A stretch of DNA of 64,000 nucleotides, taken from assembly GCA_032622095.1 (NCBI GenBank), contig CP136065.1, positions 213,756,151 through 213,820,150 on the forward strand. The letters run 5' to 3'. This DNA is from Siphonodentalium dalli (lineage: Eukaryota > Mollusca > Scaphopoda > Gadilida > Siphonodentaliidae). The number at the start of each line of letters is the position of its first letter. Position 1 is the stretch's first letter. A model generated the notes under the pieces. That model was not told where the DNA came from. It worked only from the letters and a program-made list of their open reading frames with translations, and did no database searches. A program made the position numbers and the translations under genes. Below are positions 11,967 to 22,800 of the stretch, one piece after another.

Positions 11967-12024
11967 GTCAATGGAGCTATGGGCATATCTCGCAGAACAA
12001 CACATTTCGGGTTTCACGCGATGC

Positions 12025-12300
12025 GTGAAACTATAATATATCGATATAAAAGCCGAGTGCGTCTGTTTATGTATCTGTGTGTTTATCTGTCACGATTGTG
12101 GCGTATTTAACAGTATATGACCCTCATGTTCGATTACGCCCAAATTTTGACCATGTCCTGTGGCACATCTTAGAATGTGACACGCAAACTTGCAGGCCAA
12201 TCGACAAGCACGACCTGAGATATAACCCGTTTCCCAAAGGTTATCGATCAAAGCAATATTTTCACTGATGTAATGGGTTTCTCCGAAGACGAATGTGGTT
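12025..12300 (+). mobile_element. Possible HINE-type element head
   Basis: ACTATAATATATCGATATAA followed by a degenerate CTGTNTATGTATCTGTGTG stretch resembles the heads of the microsatellite-bearing elements at 13727, 18225 and (inverted) 47790. It is preceded by the near-palindrome GTTTCACGCGATGCGTGAAAC. No hairpin-CTAG end is seen downstream, so the assignment rests on the head alone. Confidence 0.35.
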
Positions 12301-12489
12301 TCAGCTGCGCCCGTCATAAAAAAAACACCAGAGCCAAATTCCGGACAATTAGCTCTACGCGTCGTTTGCTGGTTTTTTTCTTCATATGATTATCAGCGAT
12401 TTAGCGGTGCAGTGGTGACAATATTTTCCTGCAACCATTCGTCATCCTGCATCACCGGTCACCCGCTATCCTGCAATTACCCGTCAGCC

Positions 12490-12810
12490 GCCATGTTTGA
12501 CCTCAGACAACTTAAAGCGGGATAAATGAGCAACACAGAGCGTTCGTTATAAGCCTAGAATATATGTAGGGACATTGGCAAAGATATGTTAATACGACAC
12601 GGCCTTTGGCCTCAGATGAACGTAATACAAAAATATAAAGGGGGACTAATACATTTCATGATCAATAAAGAGCATTTATCATCAGCACAGAAGATATGAC
12701 GGGAAACATGGTGCACAGAGGTAACATGACACGGGGAATGACACATGATTCATGTAAGTACCGTTGACCTCAGATGACTTAAAGAGACACTAATGACTAT
12801 TCGATATCTG
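12490..12810. repeat. Tandem units shared with 59280-60320
   Basis: Three diverged units contain GACCTCAGATGACTTAAAG, a GACACTAATGA or ACTAATACATTTC segment and CAATAAAGAGC. The same words recur at 59430-59560 and 60030-60320 (CCGATGACGTAATGAGGCAC, CAATAAAGAGCGTGTATTA). The period is about 120-130 bp. Confidence 0.6.
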
Positions 12811-13156
12811 CTATTCATAGTATATCACATGTTTACCAACGTCCCAAATAATAACCGGCGTGTCCATTGTAAAGCGCACTATCGCACTACAAACGCCCCT
12901 TTTGCTGAAAATCCCCTGTAGCTCTCTGTAGCGGAATTCTACACCTAAGTGCTATATTTAAGTTAGACAGCTAATAATATGGACGGCAATTCGGTTAACA
13001 AATACGTAAAATTAAATTCAGTAGGTATAGAGCTTAGTATTCTTCGGGGGATATAATAAACGACCTCATAATTACTACAAATATTATGGTGTGGTTCGAA
13101 TATACCCAAGTAGCGCCATCCACACCAGTGATGGGAGTCGGGGAAGGGACGCAACA
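12811..13156. other. Non-coding, no feature recognised
   Basis: No repeat or protein-like open frame is visible in this 345-bp stretch. Confidence 0.35.
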
Positions 13157-13160
13157 TTAA

Positions 13161-13616
13161 AGGTACTCAATCCGATTAAACACCCGTAAATTACTATTTC
13201 TTTGGCTTCGGGCCAAGTTCGGGGGTAAAAAATGTCTGATTCGAGTCGAGGAACCAAACCATCAAAGCTCAGAGTGATCAGATATCGATTTTTGAAGTTT
13301 GTGTTATTTCAATTGTTTGTGGACCAGAAACACGACGTCAAATATATGGTCTCGGTGAAAATCGCGGATGAAGATGGATAACTCTAAATACAAGTGGTAA
13401 TACAGCCAAATTTCGTGAATACTCAAGTGATAATACGGCCATATTTCGTTGAAACAATTATGATAAATAACACGTTTTGGGGAATTTGATACCATAGTTG
13501 ACAGTGGTTATCATTATTTTGTTGCAATTAATCGATTCTGACAAATAAAGCATATTTTGAAGAAATGCTGTTGTTGTATCTTGATATTATGGGGACCCAC
13601 TAATCGGATTGAGTAC
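13161..13616. mobile_element. Second TTAA-type MITE of the AGGTACTCAATCCGAT family
   Basis: The left end is AGGTACTCAATCCGATTAAA, preceded by TTAA at 13157-13160. The right end is TAATCGGATTGAGTACTT followed by TTGA, a one-base decay of TTAA. The left arm shares CTATTTCTTTGGCTTCGGG with the copy at 7493. The interior between the arms (about 13310-13560) differs from that copy and contains a tandem CAAGTGGTAATA / CAAGTGATAATA word. Confidence 0.75.
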
Positions 13617-13726
13617 TTTTGAAGTGTTGCGAAACACTCTGGTAAGGTGATCAAATAGATATGGTAAAGAATATTGCTCAAAGTAATAATTTTTTTTACG
13701 AATATTAATCAAAGTTGACAACACGC

Positions 13727-13761
13727 ACCGTCAGTCTTATATCTATATCTATATTTGCGAA

Positions 13762-13792
<31 letters not shown>

Positions 13793-14315
13793 GTTCTATA
13801 GAAATTCACAGGGGACCATCTAGATGATGCCAAAGGGGTCGACAAAAAAGGGGGGGGGGGGCAGAAAAAAAAATTGTCGCCGATTGCCACCAAACTTATA
13901 TATAATCATCCCCATAATATGAGGAAACTAATGGCGTGCTTTAAATATGGCAAAAGTCGCGCCGTTCGCATCAGGGGTGCCCGGAATGGGGGGGGGGCGA
14001 TTTTTTTTCTGTCGCCGATTGCCACGAAACTTACATATAATCATCCCCATGATATGAAGAATCCAACGGTGTGGTTTAAATATGTCAACAGTGGCGTCGT
14101 TTGAGTCAGGGGTGAACGGAAGGGGAGAGGGGCACCAAAATTGATAAAACTAAATTTAGCGCCGATTTCCACCAAATTGATATATATATTCTTCTTCATG
14201 ATACAAGGAATCTAATTGTGCGATTTAACAACGCCAAATTGTTGTTTTTGGATGAGAGATTGGGAGGGGGTGGGCACTAAATTTGATAATAAGTCGCCGA
14301 TTGCCACCACACTTA
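13727..14315 (+). mobile_element. Pearl/HINE-like element: CTGT head and tandem cores, cut by the gap
   Basis: The head TATATCTATATCTATATTTG leads into (TGTC)n at 13762-13792, then TTCTATAGAAATTCACAGGG and a poly-G run (13851-13862). Core units of about 130-140 bp follow, each containing CGCCGATTGCCACCAAACTT, a CATCCCCAT(G/A)ATATGA segment and TTTAAATATG. The units run into the N gap. The same family occurs inverted at 50830-52195, including the identical TAGATGATGCCAAAGGGGTC/GACCCCTTTGGCATCATCTA junction. Confidence 0.75.
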
Positions 14316-14415
14316 NNNNNNNNNNNNNNNNNNNNNNNNNNNNNNNNNNNNNNNNNNNNNNNNNNNNNNNNNNNNNNNNNNNNNNNNNNNNNNNNNNNNN
14401 NNNNNNNNNNNNNNN
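14316..14415. other. Assembly gap (100 N)
   Basis: Exactly 100 N characters, the usual placeholder for a gap of unknown size. It separates the pearl-like core from the 173-bp satellite, so the outer junction of the left satellite array is not visible and the true array may be longer than shown. Confidence 0.98.
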
Positions 14416-17400
14416 CCCTAGAGGTATTTCACTGTCAAAAAATTACCCCGCCAGCCTATTATACGCGGCCACAAATTGGGCGTAAGTAGAGCCTGGAACC
14501 AAACGGACCCTAAAATGTTGCTAAATTCCAGGTTGTGATAGATCTATTTCATTGATGGCCTCTTTTAAGATGTATTCGTCCATAGCCACCCTAGAGGCAT
14601 TTCACTGTCAAAAAATTACCCGGCCAGCCCATTATACGCGGCCACAAATTGGGCGTAAGTAGAGCCTGGGACCAAACGGACCCTAAAATGTTGCGAAATT
14701 TCAGGTTGTGAGAGATCTATGTCATTAATGGACCCTTTTGAGATGTATTCGTCCATAGCCACCCTAGAGGCATTTCACTGTCAAAAAATTACCCGGCCAG
14801 CCCATTATACGCGGCCACAAATTGGGCGTAAGTAGAGCCTGGAACCAAACGGACCCTAAAATGTTGCTAAATTCCAGGTTGTGATAGATCTATTTCATTG
14901 ATGGCCCCTTTTAAGATGTATTCGTCCATAGCCACCCTAGAGGCATTTCACTGTCAAAAAATTACCCGGCCAGCCCATTATACGCGGCCACAAATTGGGC
15001 GTAAGTAGAGCCTGGAACCAAACGGACCCTAAAATGTTGCGAAATTTCAGGTTGTGAGAGATCTATGTCATTAATGGCCCCTTTTAAGATGTATTCGTCC
15101 ATAGCCACCCTAGAGGCATTTCACTGTCAAAAAAGTACCCGGCCAGCCCATTATACACGGCCACAAATTGGATATAAGTAGAGCCTGGAACCAAACGGAC
15201 CATAAAATGTGTGCGAAATTCCACATTGTGAGAGATCTATGTCATTAATGGCCCCTTTTAAGATGTATTCGTCCATAGCCACCCTAGAGGCATTTCACTG
15301 TTAAAAAATTACCCGGCCAGCCCATTATACGCGGCCACAAATTGGGCGTAAGTAGAGCCTGGGACCAAACGGACCCTAAAATGTTGCGAAATTTCAGGTT
15401 GTGAGAGATCTATGTCATTAATGGACCCTTTTGAGATGTATTCGTCCATAGCCACCCTAGAGGCATTTCACTGTCCAAAAATTACCCGGCCAGCCCATTA
15501 TACGCGGCCACAAATTGGGCGTAAGTAGAGCCTGGAACCAAACGGACCCTAAAATGTTGCTAAATTCCAGGTTGTGATAGATCTATTTCATTGATGGCCC
15601 CTTTTAAGATGTATTCGTCCATAGCCACCCTAGAGGCATTTCACTGTCAAAAAATTACCCGGCCAGCCCATTATACGCGGCCACAAATTGGGCGTAAGTA
15701 GAGCCTGGAACCAAACGGACCATAAACTGTGTTCGAAATTCCACATTGTGAGAGATCTATGTCATTAATGGCCCCTTTTAAGATGTATTCGTCCATAGCC
15801 ACCCTAGAGGCATTTCACTGTCAAAAAATTACCCGGCCAGCCCATTATACGCGGCCACAAATTGGGCGTAAGTAGAGCCTGGAACCAAACGGACCATAAA
15901 ATGTTGCTAAATTCCAGGTTGTGATAGATCTATTTCATTGATGGCCCCTTTTAAGATGTATTCGTCCATAGCCACTCTAGAGGCATTTCACTGTCAAAAA
16001 AATTACCCGGCCAGCCCATTATACGCGGCCACAAATTGGGCGTAAGTAGAGCCTGGAACCAAACGGACCCTAAAATGTTGCGAAATTTCAGGTTGTGAGA
16101 GATCTATGTCATTAATGGCCCCTTTTAAGATGTATTCGTCCATAGCCACCCTAGAGGCATTTCACTGTCAAAAAAGTACCCGGCCAGCCCATTATACACG
16201 GCCACAAATTGGGCATAAGTAGAGCCTGGAACCAAACGGACCATAAAATGTGTGCGAAATTCCACATTGTGAGAGATCTATGTCATTAATGGCCCCTTTT
16301 AAGATGTATTCGTCCATAGCCACCCTAGAGGCATTTCACTGTTAAAAAATTACCCGGCCAGCCCATTATACGCGGCCACAAATTGGGCGTAAGTAGAGCC
16401 TGGGACCAAACGGACCCTAAAATGTTGCGAAATTTCAGGTTGTGAGAGATCTATGTCATTAATGGACCCTTTTGAGATGTATTCGTCCATAGCCACCCTA
16501 GAGGCATTTCACTGTCAAAAAATTACCCGGCCAGCCCATTATACGCGGCCACAAATTGGGCGTAAGTAGAGCCTGGAACCAAACGGACCCTAAAATGTTG
16601 CTAAATTCCAGGTTGTGATAGATCTATTTCATTGATGGCCCCTTTTAAGATGTATTCGTCCATAGCCACCCTAGAGGCATTTCACTGTCAAAAAATTACC
16701 CGGCCAGCCCTTTATACGCGGCCACAAATTGGGCGTAAGTAGAGCCTGGAACCAAACATACCATAAAATGTTGCAAAATTCCACATTGTGAGAGATCTAT
16801 GTCAATAATGGCCCCTTTTAAGATGTATTCGTCCAAAGCCACCCTAGAGGCATTTCACTGTCAAAAAATTACCCGGCCAGCCCATTATACGCGGCCACTA
16901 ATTGGGCGTAAGTAGAGCCTGGAACCAAACGGACCCTAAAATGTTGCTAAATTCCAGGTTGTGATAGATCTATTTCATTGATGGCCCCTTTTAAGATGTA
17001 TTCGTCCATAGCCACCCTAGAGGCATTTCACTGTCAAAAAATTACCCGGCCAGCCCATTATACGCGGCCACAAATTGGGCGTAAGTAGAGCCTGGGACCA
17101 AACGGACCCTAAAATGTTGCGAAATTTCAGGTTGTGAGAGATCTATGTCATTAATGGACCCTTTTGAGATGTTTTCGTCCATAGCCACCCTAGAGGCATT
17201 TCACAGTCAAAAAATTACCCGGCCAGCCCATTATACGCGGCCACAAATTGGGCGTAAGTAGAGCCTGGAACCAAACGGACCCTAAAATGTTGCGAAATTT
17301 CAGGGTGTGAGAGATCTATGTCATTAATGGCCTAATTTAAGATGTATTCATCCATAGCAACCCTAGAGGCATTTCACTGTCAAAAAATTACCCGGCCAAC

Positions 17401-17451
17401 CCATTATACCCGGCCACAAATTGGGCGTAAGTAGAGCCTGGAACCAAACGG
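14416..17451 (-). repeat. 173-bp satellite, left array, about 17.5 copies
   Basis: ACCCTAGAGGCATTTCACTG recurs at 14588, 14761, 14934 and so on, giving an exact period of 173 bp. The monomer also contains ATTACCCGGCCAGCCCATTA, ACAAATTGGGCGTAAGTAG, GAACCAAACGGACC and ATGTATTCGTCCATAGCC. Several subtypes alternate, for example TTGCGAAATTTCAGGTTGTG, TTGCTAAATTCCAGGTTGTG and TGCGAAATTCCACATTGTG. Orientation is opposite to the large array at 19898-29748. The array ends at GAACCAAACGGA and gives way abruptly to HINE core repeats. Short open frames inside are not genes. Confidence 0.97.
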
Positions 17452-18054
17452 ATCTAAGAATAAATTTGTCCAGGGAGTTTTTTGGACGGGTTAAATCGTG
17501 ACCCCACCTGACCTTGACATTCAAAAAGGTCAATTCAAGGTCAAATCGGGTAAAACTGGAGGATTTCGACGAAATGTTATACCTACCTAGGGCCACTTTT
17601 GTCAATTGAGTGTTTTGGACGAATCACATCGTGACCATGACCTGACATTGACCCTCAAAATGAACAATTCAATGTCAAATCGCGAATTTTGACGGGATTT
17701 CGACGAAATTTGATACCTAGGGTTACTTTCGTCAGAGGAGTGTTTTGAACAGGGTCAAATCGTGACCCCTACCTGATCTTGACCTTCAAAATGGTCAAAT
17801 CAAGGTCAAATCGGGTAAAAACCGGACGGATTTCGACGGCTACTTTGTCGGGTACTTTTGTCCGGGGAGTGTTTTGGACGGGTCAAATCGTGACCCCGAC
17901 ATGACATTGATCGTCACAATGGTCAGTTCAAGGTCAAATCTGGTAAAACGGAGGGATTTCAACAAAAATTCAATGATCAATTCAAGGTCAAATCGCGCAT
18001 TTTGCCGGAAAGCAGATGGGAAACAGCCCGGACAAAGTCCGGTCAACCAGCTAG
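17452..18054 (+). mobile_element. HINE core repeats with Helitron-type 3' end
   Basis: About four units of 120-160 bp contain TTTTGGACGGGTCAAATCGTGA, CCTGACCTTGACCTTCAAAA and GGTCAAATCGGGTAAAAC. The right end carries a perfect 6-bp stem (CCGGAC at 18028-18033, GTCCGG at 18037-18042), then eight bases and CTAG at 18051-18054 followed by T. Hairpin plus CTRR before T is the hallmark of Helitron 3' ends. The head is not visible; upstream is the satellite array. Confidence 0.75.
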
Positions 18055-18224
18055 TTATATATAAATGGGCTCAAGCTTGTTTTTTGTCTCATCCAGATAA
18101 CACTCAGTCGCATGATAGTGCACTCAAATATGTTTTTATTTTTCATTTTAATCACAGTTATCGATCATACATGTATATGTAAATGAAATCTAGTTTTACT
18201 CTGTTAAATGGCATACACAACAAT

Positions 18225-18586
18225 GCAATATACTATATTTTTTGGGACTTCTGTCTGTCTGTGTGTCTGTGTGTGTTAGCTATGGTTGGGAAAACTGCCA
18301 AACGGATTTTGACGAAATTTGCTAACTAGGGGTAATTTTGGTCAGGGAGTGTTTTGGTGGGTCAAATCGTGATCCCGTCCTGACCTTGACCTTCAAAAAG
18401 GGTAAAACGGGCGGATTTCGGTGAAATTTGATACCTATATGTACTTTTGGACGGGAGTCTTTTAGACGGGTCAAATCGTGACCCCGACCTGACCTTGACC
18501 TTCAAAATGATCAATTCAAGGTCAATTCGCCCAATTCACCGAAAAACAGGGAGAACAGCCCGCACGAATTCGGGTCCACCAGCTAG
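18225..18586 (+). mobile_element. Complete short HINE/pearl-like element
   Basis: It starts with an AT-rich head (ATATACTATATTTTTTGGGA), then a CTGT/GTGT microsatellite at 18251-18276. Two core units of the same family as 17452-18054 follow. It ends with a weak CCCG...CGGG hairpin (18559-18574) and CTAG at 18583-18586 before T. At about 360 bp it has head, core and tail in one unit, so it serves as the reference for the family in this window. Confidence 0.75.
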
Positions 18587-18589
18587 TAT

Positions 18590-19895
18590 AATATATAAAA
18601 TAATAAATACAACGATGTCATTCAATCAAATTTATTCATAAACATTTGTGATATTATATTCTAGACGCTGTAGTCATTGTGGTGGTCCTCTTGGCACTTG
18701 AACGGACCAAGAACGGCGTATGTTTACAGTCCAATAATGGTCGCTGTTAGAACTGACCAGATTTTATTATCTGATACAAATTCTGGTATCTGTTAACAGT
18801 AACCACTATTGTTCGTTAACTAAACAACCTCACGTTTTGAGACCCGAACATATTCGAAATGTAATCAATATTGAGCGATAGAAGCATTTCTGGACATGGG
18901 TCTTCATATCTAATATGCCCAATGGCGATGACGTGCCACGCCGGTATTGACCATATTGTTATTTTTTTATGCATACATAAATCATTTATATTCAAAATAA
19001 TGTTTCTTTCATTCATTCTGACGGTGGTCGTCCATGTCGGTGCCAACATCACATTGAGATAAGTTCTCCAAATAACATCCAAATATGTAACCACTGGTTC
19101 CCTGCGAATAGCAGTATACATAACATGTCTACACGGCAGTCACCAGTGTGTAGTGTGTACGACCTATTGCAAATATTGTTCTTGATTCAAACCCAAAAAC
19201 GGACACGGAAGGCGGTGTGTGCTTAATAGAGGCAGTCATTTTATGTGACCAAATCCACAACAGAATACGAACATTGGACAAGTTTTCTACCGCGAATTAT
19301 TCGATTTTTATCGAAATGGCTTATCACCTGATCTGTCCAGAATTGTTTATTTTTTAAAGGGTTTCTTATTGTAATCAGTATTTCTAGTATTATTTAATTA
19401 TTAGAAGTCTTATTTCTAAGTCACGGCCATATTTGATCCATTCAGCCCCTTCCGCGCATTCAGCGCCACGTGGCAAAGTTCTGAGGTAGCATTCCATATA
19501 TGGAGCTTTTAAATATTCATGAATTCCATTAAAGGGGTACTGTACGCCAATTTCAATAAATTCCCGGTAACAATTGCGATCTAATATCAATATTATATTT
19601 TTAAATAACGTATTTGAGTCGACGATGTCTATAGTGAAAACGTTCCGGTTAACAGTCTACCATAAAAGTCAAATTGAATTATTTAATATAAATGAATTTA
19701 TGGCTGGAGTCATAAAATGGCGAATTATGCCATTACGAGTTACCGTTCTTGAAATCTCACATGTTGGGTGTCTGTTATCGACGGCCGTTTGCGACGAACA
19801 TTATTGAGTTGCGAACAAAACATGTTGCATGCAAAAGGAAGTCCCGCTATAACCAATTTGGAAAAAAAGAGAAGAAACAAGATTCATAAATAATT
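18590..19895. other. Unique spacer between the two opposed satellite arrays
   Basis: No tandem structure and no supported gene. Open frames of 63-101 codons (18816-19121 minus, 19574-19807 plus) show no domain or splice context. This is the single-copy-looking part of the 2.4 kb separating the inverted arrays. Confidence 0.45.
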
Positions 19896-19897
19896 TT

Positions 19898-22800
19898 AGG
19901 GTCCGTTTGGTTCCAGGATCTACTTACGCCCAATTTGTGGCCGCGTATAATGGGCTGGCCGGGTAATTTTTTTACAGTGAAATGCCTCTAGGGTGGCTAT
20001 GGACGAATACATCTCAAAAGGGGCCATTAATGACATAGATCTCTCACAACCTGAAATTTCGCAACATTTTAGGGTCCGTTTGGTTCCAGGCTCTACTTAC
20101 GCCCAATTTGTGGCCGCGTATAATGGGATGGCCAGGTACATTTTGACAGAGATTTGCTTCTAGGGTGGCTATGGACGAATACATCTTAAAATGGACCCCC
20201 AATGACATAGTTCTCTCACAATGTGGAATTTCGCAACAAGTTTAGGGTCCGTTTCGTTCCAGGATCTACTTACGCCCAATTTGTGGCCGCATATAATGGG
20301 TTGGCCGGGTAATTTTTTGACAGTGAAATGCCTCTAGGGTGGCTATGGACGATTACATCTTAAAAGGGCCATTAATGACATAGATCTCTCACAATGTGGA
20401 ATTTTGCAACATTTTATGGTCCGTTTGGTTCCAGGCTCTACTTACGCCCAATTTGTGGCTGGGTATAATAGGTTGGCCGGGTAATATTTTGACAGTGAAG
20501 TGCCTCTAGGGTGGCTATGGACGAATACATCTTAAAAAGGGCCATTAATGACATATATCTCTCACAACCTGAAATTTTGCAACATTTTATGGTCAGTTTG
20601 GTTCCAGGCTCTACTTACGCCCAATTTGTGGCCGCGTATAATGGGCTGGCCGGGTAATTTTTTGACAGTGAAATGCATCTAGGGCGGCTATGGACGAATA
20701 CATCTTAAAAGGGACCCCCAATGACATAGTTCTCTCACAATGTGGAATTTCGCAACATTTTAGGGTCAGTTTGGTTCCAGGATCTACTTACGCCCAATTT
20801 GTGGCCGCGTATAATGGGTTGGCCGGGTAATTTTTTGACAGTGAAATGCCACTAGGGTGGCTATGGACGAATACATCTTAAAAGGGGCCATTAATGACAT
20901 AGATCTCTCACAATGTGGAATTTCGCACACATTTTATGGTCCGTTTGGTTCCAGGCTCTACTTACGCCCAATTTGTGGCCGCGTATAATGGGCAGGCAGG
21001 GTAATTTTTTGACAGTGAAATGCCTCTAGGGTGGCTATGGATGAATACTTCTCAAAAGGGGCCATTAATGACATAAATCTCTCACAACCTGAAATTTCGC
21101 AACATTTTAGGGTCCGTTTGGTTCCAGGTTCTACTTACGCCCAATTTGTGGCCGTGTATAATGGTCTGGCCGGGTACTTTTTTGACAGTGAAATGCCTCT
21201 AGGGTGGCTATGGACGAATACATCTTAAAAGGGGCCATTAATGACATAGATCTCTCACAACCTGAAATTTCGCAACATTTTAGGGTCCGTTTGGTTCCAG
21301 GCTCTACTTACGCCCAATTTGTGGCCGCGTATAATGGGATGGCCAGGTACATTTTGACAGAGATTTGCTTCTAGGGTGGCTATGGACGAATACATCTTAA
21401 AATGGACCCCCAATGACATAGTTCTCTCACAATGTGGAATTTCGCAACAAGTTTAGGGTCCGTTTCGTTCCAGGATCTACTTACGCCCAATTTGTGGCCG
21501 CATATAATGGGTTGGCCGGGTAATTTTTTGACAGTGAAATGCCTCTAGGGTGGCTATGGACGATTACATCTTAAAAGGGCCATTAATGACATAGATCTCT
21601 CACAATGTGGAATTTTGCAACATTTTATGGTCCGTTTGGTTCCAGGCTCTACTTACGCCCAATTTGTGGCTGGGTATAATAGGTTGGCCGGGTAATATTT
21701 TGACAGTGAAGTGCCTCTAGGGTGGCTATGGACGAATACATCTTAAAAAGGGCCATTAATGACATATATCTCTCACAACCTGAAATTTTGCAACATTTTA
21801 TGGTCAGTTTGGTTCCAGGCTCTACTTACGCCCAATTTGTGGCCGCGTATAATGGGCTGGCCGGGTAATTTTTTGACAGTGAAATGCATCTAGGGCGGCT
21901 ATGGACGAATACATCTTAAAAGGGACCCCCAATGACATAGTTCTCTCACAATGTGGAATTTCGCAACATTTTAGGGTCAGTTTGGTTCCAGGATCTACTT
22001 ACGCCCAATTTGTGGCCGCGTATAATGGGTTGGCCGGGTAATTTTTTGACAGTGAAATGCCACTAGGGTGGCTATGGACGAATACATCTTAAAAGGGGCC
22101 ATTAATGACATAGATCTCTCACAATGTGGAATTTCGCACACATTTTATGGTCCGTTTGGTTCCAGGCTCTACTTACGCCCAATTTGTGGCCGCGTATAAT
22201 GGGCAGGCAGCGTAATTTTTTGACAGTGAAATGCCTCTAGGGTGGCTATGGATGAATACTTCTCAAAAGGGGCCATTAATGACATAAATCTCTCACAACC
22301 TGAAATTTCGCAACATTTTAGGGTCCGTTTGGTTCCAGGTTCTACTTACGCCCAATTTGTGGCCGTGTATAATGGTCTGGCCGGGTACTTTTTTGACAGT
22401 GAAATGCCTCTAGGGTGGCTATGGACGAATACATCTTAAAAGGGACCCCCAATGACATAGGTCTCTCACAATGTGGAATTTCGCACACATTGTATGGTCC
22501 GTTTGGTTCCAGGCTCTACTTACGCCCAATTTGTGGCCGCGTATAATGGGCTGGCCGGGTAATTTTTTGACAGTGAAATTCCTCTAGGGTGGCTATGGAC
22601 GAATACATCTTAAAAGGGGCCATCAATGAAATAGATCTATCACAACCTGGAATTTAGCAACATTTTAGGGTCCGTTTGGTTCCAGGCTCTACTTACGCCC
22701 AATTTGTGGCCGCGTATAATGGGCTGGCCGGGTAATTTTTTGACAGTGAAATGCCTCTAGGGTGGCTATGGACGAATACATCTCAAAAGGGTCCATTAAT

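Noticed and set aside
14216-14489. Open frames reading through the N gap
   Set aside because: They exist only because undefined bases contain no stop codon.
21031-21228. 65-codon open frame, repeated identically at 22242 and nearly so at 27784
   Set aside because: It is a translation of the 173-bp satellite; the period is not a multiple of three and the repeats reflect higher-order duplication, not coding.
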